Shown: positions 1 through 28,100 of the stretch, piece by piece
How positions within the stretch are numbered: the stretch's first letter is position 1
Layout: every line of letters starts with the position of its first letter
Source of the DNA: Elysia chlorotica
Taxonomy: Eukaryota > Mollusca > Gastropoda > Plakobranchidae
Direction: 5' to 3'
DNA length: 64,000 nt
Assembly (NCBI GenBank): GCA_003991915.1
Contig: RQTK01000415.1
Location: 327,669 to 391,668 of the forward strand
Notes under the pieces: model-generated
Databases searched by the model: none
Told to the model about the DNA's origin: nothing
What the model saw: only the letters and a program-made list of their open reading frames with translations
Made by a program: the position numbers and the translations under genes

Positions 1-1290
1 GCTTAAGTATAGGGGGTGGATAGAGAGATAGACCGAGGCAGAGATGTCAATAACAAATAGAGGGATAAATAGGCTAATTCATAAAAATGTAAAGAATAGA
101 GAGAACAATGATAAATAGAAGAAAAGGAAGAAGCAAAATAGCTCATTTTTCTAGTGCTGTATTGAATCTGTTTCATCCGATTAGGTGTAGGCCTGCATAA
201 GACCGGCAATGGGTGAGTTAAATTTTGTTCAGTCTCATGATTTGTTAATTCTAGCCCGAAAGACTCTCGGGCTTCTCTGTAAACAGAGGCAGCCGGTGTG
301 CGGATCTGCGCGTGCATACTCGATACGGTCTCGATACGTGACGTCAGTGCCATTGCGCTGAGCCTGCGTTCTGTCTGCCGAGATCAATAGAGACAAACAA
401 AAAACATAAAAACTGGAGAAGAAAATCATAACCGTGCGCCGCGATTTATCCCAAGGCCACCCGAACAGGCGTGTGTGTTTGCATGAGTCTGTGTTTGTTG
501 ATTAATCTTTGATTATCAAGAAAAAAAGCGAAACACTCGAACTACGAAGGGCTTTGGTCGGACAGTGGAGAGTGGATGGGGCCTCTCAGGGGGCGCTGCA
601 GTTGTTTAATCATGTCTTCAGTAGAAAGGAGTAAAGGTGATTTTGTTAGGTTACTTGCGCATTTTATCAATGATTATGAAACAAGTTAAATAAAAACACT
701 TGAGCGGTTCTGGTTCTAAGACTGGTGGTGAATAGGTCGATGAAGACATCAGTTGTTATCTCTGTTGTGTTGTGGATCAGCTGTAACCACAGTTATTGAT
801 TATTAATGGCATCGCCCCTTGCTTGCCTGCTTATCGATTTTTATCACGGAGAAAACTGGATTAACAAACCTTGTTACCTTTTATGGATTTGCTTTGCTAA
901 GCAATACCCGTTCCTGGACTTTAATTAGATTTTGATGGTTCTAATATTCTTTTGTTGTCGTTGTTGTTACATGAATTGTTGTTGTTACATGAATTTTTGT
1001 TGTTGCTTTTGTTGTTTTTTTGCTTATTGTATAGAAACAAAAGTTTTGAAGACAGGTGCTGCTTATTACTTCAATAACCGTATTAAAAACGTAAGAGATG
1101 GATATTGACTTAGAAGATATAAGTAGTAACTGTCTTTTAGGTAGGGAGAGAAGAAGAAATAGAGACAAGAAAGAGAGACAGGCAGAGATAGGGTTAAAGA
1201 GAGACAGGAAGAGGCAGAGAGCAGGGGCGCAGTCAGTGAAAATAGAAAATCATTCAGTTTGGGAAAAGATTAGAATCATGGAAAGAGAAG

Positions 1291-1376
1291 GGCAGACAGA
1301 CAGACAGACAGACAGACAGGCAGACAGACAGACAGACAGACAGACAGACGGACAGGCAGACAGACAGCCAGACAAA
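1291..1376. repeat. (GACA)n microsatellite
   Basis: Tandem GACA/CAGA tetranucleotides with a few interruptions. Open frames across it are artefacts of the repeat. Confidence 0.95.
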
Positions 1377-1441
1377 TGAGCTGTTTCCCTGACCCCACCA
1401 TACAGATTGATGTGACGATGTGCATCCCATTGATGGTGGGT

Positions 1442-1505
1442 GGGGGGGGGGGGGGCGGGAGGAGGGGGAGAAAATGAGCACTGTGGGGGGGGGGGGGGGG
1501 GGGGG
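1442..1505 (+). repeat. Two long G tracts
   Basis: A run of 14 G at 1442-1455 and one of 21 G at 1485-1505, separated by a purine-rich spacer with further short G runs. Such tracts can form G-quadruplexes on the plus strand and are also prone to length errors in assembly. Confidence 0.9.
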
Positions 1506-2162
1506 TCCAGGAAAGAGTGTTTAATAATTCATACGCCATAGATGTCTTTGGTTTTAATTAATTAAGAACTAAATTTTGTAATTAAAATGTTTTAAGATGA
1601 TTGCAACAGTAAAACGAAATCCTTATTTATTTTTTAATACGTTTTCCAGTCGTTACATGTTTATATGCGCGGTCTCTCTTTCTTGCGAAACATCGCTTAT
1701 TCTTATCGAAGGTCACTGCAATGACTCCTAAGATGTCATGAATACATTCCCCTTAAAGCTTTAATTCACTCAACTGCTTTTCAAAGACAGAATGATTTGT
1801 TAGTCTGGAAATGGCTTGTCGCTCAAGTTAATTGGCGTTAAACCATTACTGAATATAATTGAGAACTAGATTGAGACCCCAGTTTCATGGTCAAAGTTGT
1901 ACTGCTGCTGTTGTTGTTTTGGAGGCTGAATTTTCTTTTGTCGTTTATATCTTAGGATATTTCGGTGGATTTGGACTTGTGGTCGTCGAAACGAGCGAAT
2001 GTTTTAACTTTAATAGATTAAAACATTGCTACTTTTGAAACTACAATATATTTCCAATTGCAATCTTCTTGCATTAAATTGTTAGTTTGATCATGATCAA
2101 CAACGAAAAACATACAATGTTTTAACCAATGCGTCTTTTTTCCTTGCTGCTTTTGTCCACAG

Positions 2163-18350
<16,188 letters not shown>

Positions 18351-21300
18351 ATGAAACATTTGAATTTTTCTAAAATTTCGAAAACAAACATATTTACATG
18401 CAAAATTTAAAAGAAAAAAAGGGTAGTATATGCATATTATAGTTATGAACTAAATATCTTGGTGCAGTATTTATTCCAAAGGTAGCTTACCCTAGATCAA
18501 AGGTTAGACTTAGACTCCGAGTAACTTAGAGGCAAAATCAGCTTGTGTACCTAAAACTAAAAGTATAATTACCAAAAGAGCCTTAGTGGTGTTTACGCAT
18601 GATGCGTCGGCTCAGTAATTTGTTAACTAGATACTCACTGCATATTGAGTGGGAGGAAAAGATCGTATTCATCACACCATTTGGATTTACTTGCCTGCAG
18701 GGAATGGCGATACTTACGTGAGTATGGACTCAAATGCAGTGAGTACAAACACCAAAATGTTTTCTACATAAATCTGTCTTTTGTGAACTTTCTTCAAAAA
18801 GTAATGTAGAAGTAAGAACGGGATTTGTGGTGAAGTGAAGTTGTATTATCGTCACTGCGTTTCAGTATAAGGTTTAAATAGGGTTTCCAATACACGTTCG
18901 TGTAGAAGACTTGTTGTGATGCCAACTGGAGCATTGTTTTTTATTGACTCATTTCGTGTAAAGTAGCATAATAAACTAGTGCATAGTATACTTAGTCACT
19001 TGATTGACTTTTACTAAACTTGACAACCTTTTTTTTTTTAAAGTAAATTTATGGAAAATTGGCATCATTTTTTTTCAGTTACATATACAAAATTGTCAAA
19101 TATGCATAAGAATGCTAGATGCAGGTAATAAAGCAACTGATTTAACTGCAATTGAGTCATGCAAAAAACTCGAATTCACCAATGGATCCAAATATATTTT
19201 TTACCAATTAAAAAAATTATGAGAAAGGAATGAAAATTTGCTTCGTAGAATTATTGCAGAGCAAAATATATAAATATGATTTACATTTAGGAAGCAGTAC
19301 TATTTTACTAAGTAACACTTTTTGATATGATATTATGACATATTTTGGTTTCACCAAAACCGAAATACTTCATTAATTTTCCATTTACTTATGGACTAAA
19401 ATTTGAAACACATTATACCCACACAAAAAGAAAATTGTTTGAACACATAAATAGAAGTGCTAGAATTAGGATCAACCTCTGTCAAAAGTTGTAGTTCAGT
19501 CTGTGACATATTAATCCCAGCGCAGTTGTATGGATACCATTTTTCATTGGTTGTTTTGTTCTTCTCCTCTCCATTCTTTTATTGGGGACCTACTACAATG
19601 AAGACTAAATCGTGGCTTAAGATACTGTAATTTAAAATCAAACTGATTTTTTTTTTGTCATAGAATAAAAGAATTTAAGCCTTTGAGTAATAACTTAAAT
19701 ACTCTTGATTTTCGTGTGAATGTCGAGCTAAAAAGACAAGACATCTTTAATATAAAATGCATAAAACATAAATCTCATATGAATACCCGATTATGGTAGC
19801 ATTTTCCGTTTTTAGTCTCATGAGCCAAGAGGCAGTTTAAATGTGCAGAAAATCTAGTACTGTTAGTTATGTGTTATTAGTTAGTCTATATCATTTGTAA
19901 TGTCCAATAGAGATTTTACTAAGCCGCATATCTTGTCTTTTGCTTAATTTTGTCTCATTTGTGTAATTCTAACATTTGCAAAGCATGTAATGCTTTTACC
20001 AATTTTATTAATTTGTTTTGAAAAGTTGAGCCATAAGTTCAGCTTGAACCTTATGTGATAAGCTTCAGCCATTGCTGAATGATTGCTTGACTTTTGTTCT
20101 TTGGTTAAGTTCTGCTAGACAAAAAAATTGATCAACAAAATCTTTACTTGAGCATGTAATGCCAACAGACTGATCTCTTTACGAAAAAGAAAAAAAAAAG
20201 GCATTTTTGCTCCTTCTACCTGGCTCATACATGGTAAAATATTGACACATGTATCATCATTTGGCATTATTTAGCAAGGTCTATTAGTTCATATGTCCTA
20301 TGTTATATGGTAAGCAGACAAGAAAATTGAAGAATTTCCACGGTACATGTAACACCACTTTGCATTTGGACAGCTCTGAATGATTGTAAATTTCTGTAAA
20401 AATTAAGTACATTTAAGCATCTCTTCAGGAGTTTTCTTTACAAAGATCTTAAATTTTTACACATACTTCCATTCTGCTGTAAGTTCTTAAAAGCAAAGCA
20501 ATACAATTGAACAATGAGCTGGATATATCAATACATTACATATCTACAACATTGTCAATCTGACAGCCCCACTTCCCTACCGCCTTTGTTGTGAGGCGTG
20601 TTTAATATGTTTATGATACCTGATCGTATAATGCTTCCTTGGTTTTGCAAATTTCAGTTCTTGACAATATATTGTGTATTTTCATTGTGACCAGCAATGG
20701 TTGAGAACAATGAGTTAATCCTAGAAAAAAAATGACTATGTTTGGTAATGCTCTTCGATAAACCTCTCTTTTTAAGAGAAAAACAGAGTAAATAGGTTTT
20801 GAATAGTGAGCATTAGAAGTAATTGTAGTCATACCCCACTCCCCCCTCCAAAAAGAATAGAAGAACGGTTCAGCAGTGTCATTTAGTATAGATAGATAAC
20901 ACAATTCAAAGTTTGGATACAATATTATTCCATGTTGAGATGATCAATAGAAAAAACCACTAGACAACATGTTTGTATTAATTTATTTTTGTTGTTTCTT
21001 TTACAACAAACGAGTGATAAATACATGTAGTTTATATCAAAATGCATGTGATATTCCAATTGACAAAATCAATGTACATCTTTTTTTAAACCTGTAAAAG
21101 GGAAACTGCCCATCCCTCTAGATTTATATGGTTGTTGTAAATTGTATTTTTTTATTGTTGTTAAGATCTAAACATCACTGTATATTCACATTGGTAATCA
21201 ATAATAATTGCTTTCAATCATGATTTTGTAAATAATGGTTTTTATTTGAAAGTAAAACTAAAAGAATACAAAGTTCTTTGCGGTGTTTTGTTGTTTAGAC

Positions 21301-22041
21301 TACAAAGTGTACCTCACAAAATGGAGGTGTGTATGAGAGAGCTTTTGGTTAAACTTCCAAAGCGTTACAGTAACAATGTTTGTGAAACATGGTAAATATC
21401 ACACTGAAATCTATCATCAAAACTTGTTTTACGAGCCAGGGAACTAAGAAATGCCAGTAACAGGCCATTTAACTACTTCATTGTAAACAACACAGACTAT
21501 TTTAATTATAACATGTGGTTGGTCGATGCAAGTATGACAGACATAGATAATCAACTTGGCTCACCAACAGTTTTATTAAGATCTGCATAAGGCTTACAAA
21601 AGCATTGCAAATTTAAAATACATTTTTCTTCTTATACAAAACAAAAACATGAAACTGTATCATGCTTAGTCTAAAAATCCGAATGTGGTTGGATCATTCA
21701 ACACCTCATTAACCTTTAATATTTTTTTTTTCTACGTCTTTGTCACAATGCATTTTGATATAGGATCATCATCATCATCATCATCATTATCATAGTCCTC
21801 TACACTTGGCCGAGTACAGGCCATGGATCAGAGCGCCATCCATTTCGATTTCTGGCATGGTTTTCCAAGTTGAATCTTGATTAAGCATACTTATTCCAAT
21901 TCTACATATAACTGAATCACATTGTGTAGTTTACAATCCAAAGCATAACTTTTTTCACTGGAAAAAATACATGTAAGTTCATGACAGTGACTAATGTGAA
22001 GTGCAAGAAAATCAACATTCCTCTTGATCAAAATATCTTGA
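18351..22041. other. Intergenic DNA between convergent PLCE1 and METTL18
   Basis: AT-rich sequence with no supported coding exon on either strand. It holds candidate poly(A) hexamers for the plus strand and a (TCA)n patch at about 21766-21791. Long open stretches are short and lack family resemblance. Confidence 0.6.
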
Positions 22042-22047
22042 TTTATT
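22042..22047 (-). terminator. METTL18: Candidate poly(A) signal of METTL18
   Basis: AATAAA on the minus strand, about 124 nt downstream of the METTL18 stop codon. It is the nearest canonical hexamer, so a short 3' UTR is likely. A second hexamer lies at 21572-21577. Confidence 0.5.
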
Positions 22048-22170
22048 TTAGGAGCATGACAGAGGGAGGAAGAAACATTATTCAAATTAGGAAATCAGAG
22101 ACTGGAGAAATTAAACTGATAGCAATGTAACATTAAACATATGATAAATACAAACATAACGTAACAAATG

Positions 22171-25100
22171 TCATCTGTAGAGTGGGTCTGACTCCTGCCG
22201 CCGCAGGATGATGATCTTTCTTGGAACACCTGAGAGGAAGAGAGCCCAAAATTAAACAGTGTGTCAGTGTATAGTACGGCGCTCAAAGGGTGTCATTTTA
22301 GTTGACCTAGGCCAAGACGCATGCGGCCGTGATCACCTTATCTTAATGGGGGTCACGAGAAGATCACTTGACCTCTCCATTACCTGCGGTGCTGAAGTCT
22401 GTTAATGAATTTAGTGCCCTCATAATTAGTGCTCTAGGTTAGGTAGTATTAATAATGCGCTATCTTAATAATGTCACTGGAAAAACAAAAAGGAAACTCC
22501 TGTTCTTTTTTAAAAAAACGTGTGTTTAAGTTTAATAGTTTAAAAGATATGCATGTATAGATTAGGTATAAAAAGTAGAATAAATGACATTAAAAAGGCT
22601 TTAACTTAACTTTAAATCATGAACGTTTGCGCCAATCAAGCTTGATAAAAACTTCATGAAATTGTTCTGTACATGTAGATCTATCTCAAACATGTCACTT
22701 AATTTCATTGTCATTCTTTCACCTGTATTGAATTATGAGTAACTAAAGTATAAATTTACAGATTTTGCTACTACAAAAAAAAATGGAAGTGAAGCCTTTT
22801 TTATTGCAAACATTTTTAAATACTTTCAAACAGTTGCATTATACCAGGAATGTTTTTGATGAAGGAAAAAAGTATAAACCATAAAACTTCAATCTACTTA
22901 AAAAATGACTTTTTACAAAGTTCATGAGTCAGGTGTATCTATACTGACATTCTTGGCTTTTCTTTTTTTTTTAATGGGTAAACTCATGTCGAGATGGGGG
23001 GTGATCTGAAAAAGATGAGACTTAAAATAAAATTTAGTCTTTCAACTTTATTTTGAATACCAGTCTCTCGACTGTATCTTTTGGATATCTTGGTGACTGT
23101 TCTCAGTGCCTGGGTGTCCAAGTAAAACCAACACAAAGTGACAATGTTTCAGGAATGGAATGTAGTGGTGTTCAAGAATGTGCTGTTTTAAGAGTTTTTT
23201 TGCTTTGTTTTGAATAATATCATCTGTAGATCATCATGCACGCATCAATGGCACTCTGACTCGACGCAATCACATCATCAGTCATTGGTTTGCACAACAA
23301 TAGGGCTACATGAACTTGGCAAAATTTGTTTTAAAGAGTGTTCTGTTTGTGTTCACTGTCTAGTGTAACTGATGTCATCAGAGCTTTCACTGAGCCTAAA
23401 GCAACCTTTTAACTGCGTCATCTTGTCATGGGTGTTCAAGAACGGGCTCCAGTGGCTGCCATATTACTTAACTAATTCGTTAGGCTCACATCTAGTTTTC
23501 TGGTTATCCAGAGATCTAAGGCATGGGCTTCCTGTTCAAGAAGCTTGTGGGGTGTTTCAAAACGACACAGAGGAGAATATGAAGATAGGAAAAAGCAATA
23601 AATCCAATGGTATCTGCAGAAAAGGGGTGAAGCTAGAATGAAAAAATTACGCAACCTGTTTGATGTTGCCACAACTCTCCTGCAATGCTCGGTTTCTTTC
23701 ACTGATACCTCAAACAGTTCTATCCTCCAAGGGACCTGATAAAGCTGCATCCAATCACCCCCTTGGCATCAAGCACCAAATACAAAGATATGTCCCTTGT
23801 GGGCCTGACATGCCTAACAGTTTACACTTTCCCATTGATCACAATATATATATTTCTGAGTGTGTAGACTCATTTTAGACCCAATTTAAAATAATTCAAA
23901 CCTTTAAAAAAAATTGACAAACTTACCTTGAAAAATAAGTAGACTAACCAATTAAAGTTTTGTCATAAAGTTTTGTTAAAATACTGACCTGTTTTTATCG
24001 TGTGCACAATTTCTGCTGTAAAACGTTTTCGACTCTCCACGTATTCTATGAAGCCGTCAGTTCCACCTCCTACTCCAAAATAGTAGACTTTAGCTGCAAC
24101 CACACTGGAGAATTAAATTCAAGGAAAATAGCTGTGACCCACACCTGCTAAGACTCTTTTGAACTGTTGTCATAATAGCACTCGGTGTATAGAGTGAGCA
24201 AAAATACCTCCTATCTTATTTTAAAAAATCAATAATTTAAGACATCTGTCTAAAGTTCAACTTCACAATTGGTAACTCTCTCTCTCTCTCTCTCTCTCTC
24301 CTTCAGGGTTCTCTATCTCTCTCATTCTCTTTCTAGCTCAGGCTTCACTCTCTCTTTTTCCTTTCTCCCTCAGACTTCTCTTTCTTTCTCTCTCTCTCTC
24401 TTTCTCACAGTCTTCTCCCTCTCTTTCTTGCCCAGTCTTATCTCTCTCTTTCTTGTTGAGGCTTCGCTCAGTCTTTATCTACATGATTATCTCACCTACG
24501 TTTTCTTCTCCTTTTCTCTCGTGACTCTCGCTCACCAGGGGGCGAACAGGCAGAAGGGGTAAAGTGTTTATCTCCCAATCGGAAAATTTTCGGTTCAAAA
24601 CCCATGATCGTTAAAAAAAAAAATACTTGTCCCATTTTGTCTCCTGCTTGTTGGGTCGGTGTCAATTTTGTATAGTGTGAGCAGATGAGATACAAGTCAT
24701 GGTATCCCAGCTCTGTCTCTGTAATGGCAGCACGTAATAAATGTCAGACGTTCATCTTGGGATCCATCCACAATATACATGTGTCACATAGTACTGACAA
24801 CGGGCACTGAGTAACAGAAACAAGTCAAATTTTATACTCTCGCTCAGATTCTCTCCTTCTCTGTCTGTCTATCCCCCTTCTCCCTCTCTCTCTCTTACCC
24901 TGTTTAAGATATTTATCTTCATAAGCTCCTCGTTCTTTGTCTAGTTCGGTAGGCTTGAATTTGTCCACTCTGGAAAGTGGAATGGCACCCCAATTGATTG
25001 AAATTAAAGTTAAGTCCAACTTCAGCACTATATAGGCTATTTTGTGGACAGGTTTCAAGACTAAGGGATTGCAATTGAAGGATTTTAAAAGGCACAAAAC

Positions 25101-28100
25101 CAGCACAATTTCAATTTAATTGCCAACATGTGTAATCTAGTTCCTTGCCAAAATTAATTTTTAACAAAGACTGAACATTTCAGTAAAAATTCCTTTGGTT
25201 AGTACATGTGCCCAAATTTTTAAGGAAACAAAAGAGGCCCCTTGGGTTCACTCGTAACATATTTTTCCACATTGCCTTACATCTTACATTTGGCAAATTT
25301 TGCCACCTGGGGCTAAAATCGTGGCAACTTTTGCAAAATTTGAGGTTTCATGGAGAAAAAAACTGCAGGGACAGATTAAAGAGTGAGGTGAAAACTATGG
25401 AGTTGAGAGTTACAAGAGTAGAAGTCTGCTGTAAAAGTGTGGCAAGTTGTTCAATATTAAAGGGAAAAATGATGTAATCAACATATTCAAACAATAAATA
25501 ATAAGGTTATCATTTTTCAGTGTCAATTTTAAGGTGATTTTTTCCCCAGGCATTTTAAAAATTACCTTTAAATTTTTTATGTTATGACCTTGAAAAAGAG
25601 TTGAAATATTAAATACATAATTTTCAACCCAGTACATGTATTCAGATTTTTCTGGGAAGGATACACGATTCCATTGGAAGACAAGGATGTGTAGAATACA
25701 TCGTGAAGGCTCGAGTAGTTCTCAGGACTGTAGATGGTCTCAGCTGTCAAAATCACATCATAGCTGGAAAGAAATGAGAAATTGGTGAGTTGGTTTTAGG
25801 AATTGCTCAGTACAGTGGACCTTGGATATAACGAAATTGTTGGGCCTGAGTTAAAATTATGTTATAACCAAGGTTTTGTTATAACCAAGGTCTACTGTGA
25901 TTGGGTACATAATTACATAAAATGTGCATCATTGGCAGAAGCTGCTACGAGTCACAGCGATCAACTTTTCCCCTCTGAGTTTGACTGATTCAACTGATTG
26001 ACATTTATTGAGTTGCGACTGGGCAAACATAGGCTAGGCATTAGGTAACAAGTAACATCAACCAATGAGTGGAGAGGAAGAATTTCCGAAGAACAAAGAC
26101 GTCAATAGTCTAGCCTAGCCTATCGTGTGTATGGCTGGCGTCACTGTAAATCAGCGTTGCCATCCACATTTTTTTAAAAGACTACATTTGGTGTAAAAAA
26201 AAAGACTAAATTCGACAAAAAAGACCAAATGTACCTCACACCCACTCACTCTTGCAAAATCTGACTAGTTTTGTTAAACAAAAAATTCAGACGTTTAGTG
26301 GGTTGTTTTTTTTTTTTATGTTTTTTTTAATAAAATGGAATAAAATTAAGAATAGATCTAGATTTGATATGCCTGTACACTCCCATACATAAAAATAAGA
26401 AATAAATAGAAAAAAGGGGAAAAGCAACAAAAAAAAACTAAAAGTGCCCAGAAAACACTAAAAGTAACACTAATGCGCCCAAAATAGCCTAGATCTAAAT
26501 CTAGTCTCAAAAAACGGAAAACGGCAACGCTGTTGTAAATTGAAGACCGTCAATAGCCTAGTGCCTCTTCACCCCAGAAAGAGACAGAGGCGGAGAGAAA
26601 GAGCGAGAGATGGAAAGAGAAAAAGAAAGAGAGAGAGAGGGGGGGATACATTTGGCAAATTTTGCCATTTGGGGCTAAATTTGTGGCCAAATTTTGGCAT
26701 TATTGACGCAAAATTTTGCAAAATTTGAGGATTCAAATGGAGAAAAAAACTGCAGGGACAGATTAAAGAGTGAGGTGAAAACTATGGAGTTGAGAGTTAC
26801 AAGAGGAAAAGTCTGCTGTAAAAGTTTGGCAAGTTGTTCAATATTATTATGTAATCAAAATATTCAAACAATAAATAATAAGGTTATCATTTTTCAAAAT
26901 CAATTTTAGGGTGCATTTTTTTCCCAAGCATTTTAAAAATTACCCTTAATTTTTTTTATGTTATGACATTGAAAAAGAGTTGATATATTAAATACATAAT
27001 TTTCAACCCAGTATTCAGATTTTTCTGGGAAGGATACATGATTCCATTGGAAGACAAGGATGTGGAGAATACATCGTGAAGGCTCGGGTAGTTCTCAGAA
27101 CTGTAGATGGTTTCAGCTGTCAAAATCACATCATAGCTGGAAAGAAAGGAGAAATTGGTGTGTTGGTTTTAGGTATTGCTCAGCAGTGGGTAGAAGTAGA
27201 CTTTAAAATGACCAAAGAAGAATGCTGCTTTCTAGATGTGTTTGCATCAAGTTACCGTAAAACTAATCTGGAAAACACCTCAAACCAATAGGCAACTTCA
27301 CTTCCTGGAAAGAATGATTAGTTAAAAATGTTCTATTGATCAATATTACTTTACTCTATGATTCTGCAATTAAAAAAAAAAACATTGGAAGGTTTAAGTT
27401 CTGACCTGTTAATATAATTTTAGTGTAAATTTTGTCTGACGAAAAAAATGTATATATGTTTATTACAAAATAAATCCCCTTCAAATATGAAAATTATTTT
27501 AATTATGAATATTTTACACAATATAAAAACGGGCTGACAAAGCTTTTTATTTATGATGTTTATAAGTTAAAGATGTTTACTTCATAAAAGAAGAGCATGA
27601 CCTTAAAGTAGTGGTTATGCACTGTAAAAAAGTTGTATATTATTAAGGAGGATGAAACTTTTTATTCAGAAAGAAGTTCAGGGGCTTCTATAAATAGCTT
27701 ACCCACAGATCTTTGTCTATATATAGCTGTATCTTGAGGTGGATTTTTTTACCTACACAGTACACTTGGATAAGGAGATAAATATGGAAGACTATAGAAA
27801 TCCTCATAAATAGTGCATATTAACACTTACCAGTGGGAAGAAGTATAGGCGATTTTGATGACAGATTTATATCAATTAAAATCGTCGGTCACACCCATGG
27901 CATAGATTGGCTATCCATAGTATATTGGCAAGGAGCATTCATCCTTGATGAAATTTCTTTAAATTTTGTAAATTTCAGTGCATCCAACCAAGCAGAGATA
28001 AACGTTTTTTTCGTTATAATTATTGTTTTCCACTGCAAACACAAAAATTAGTATTGTTTCTTTAATAATTAATTATTGGTACTGTTTGTTTACGTTACTA

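Larger units (their letters stand above)
1..2162. other. Non-coding, probably intron of PLCE1 upstream of its first visible exon
   Basis: No exon-like segment with splice sites and protein similarity was found here. The stretch holds a TTG-rich patch near 955-1020, a GACA repeat at 1291-1376 and two long G tracts at 1442-1505. Because the first recognisable exon begins at 2163 in the middle of the PLC X domain, this stretch is most likely intronic. The 5' exons of the gene lie further left. Confidence 0.6.

Noticed and set aside
27833..28051. Plus-strand open frame of 72 codons
   Set aside because: Lies in a METTL18 intron, has no family resemblance and no splice context.
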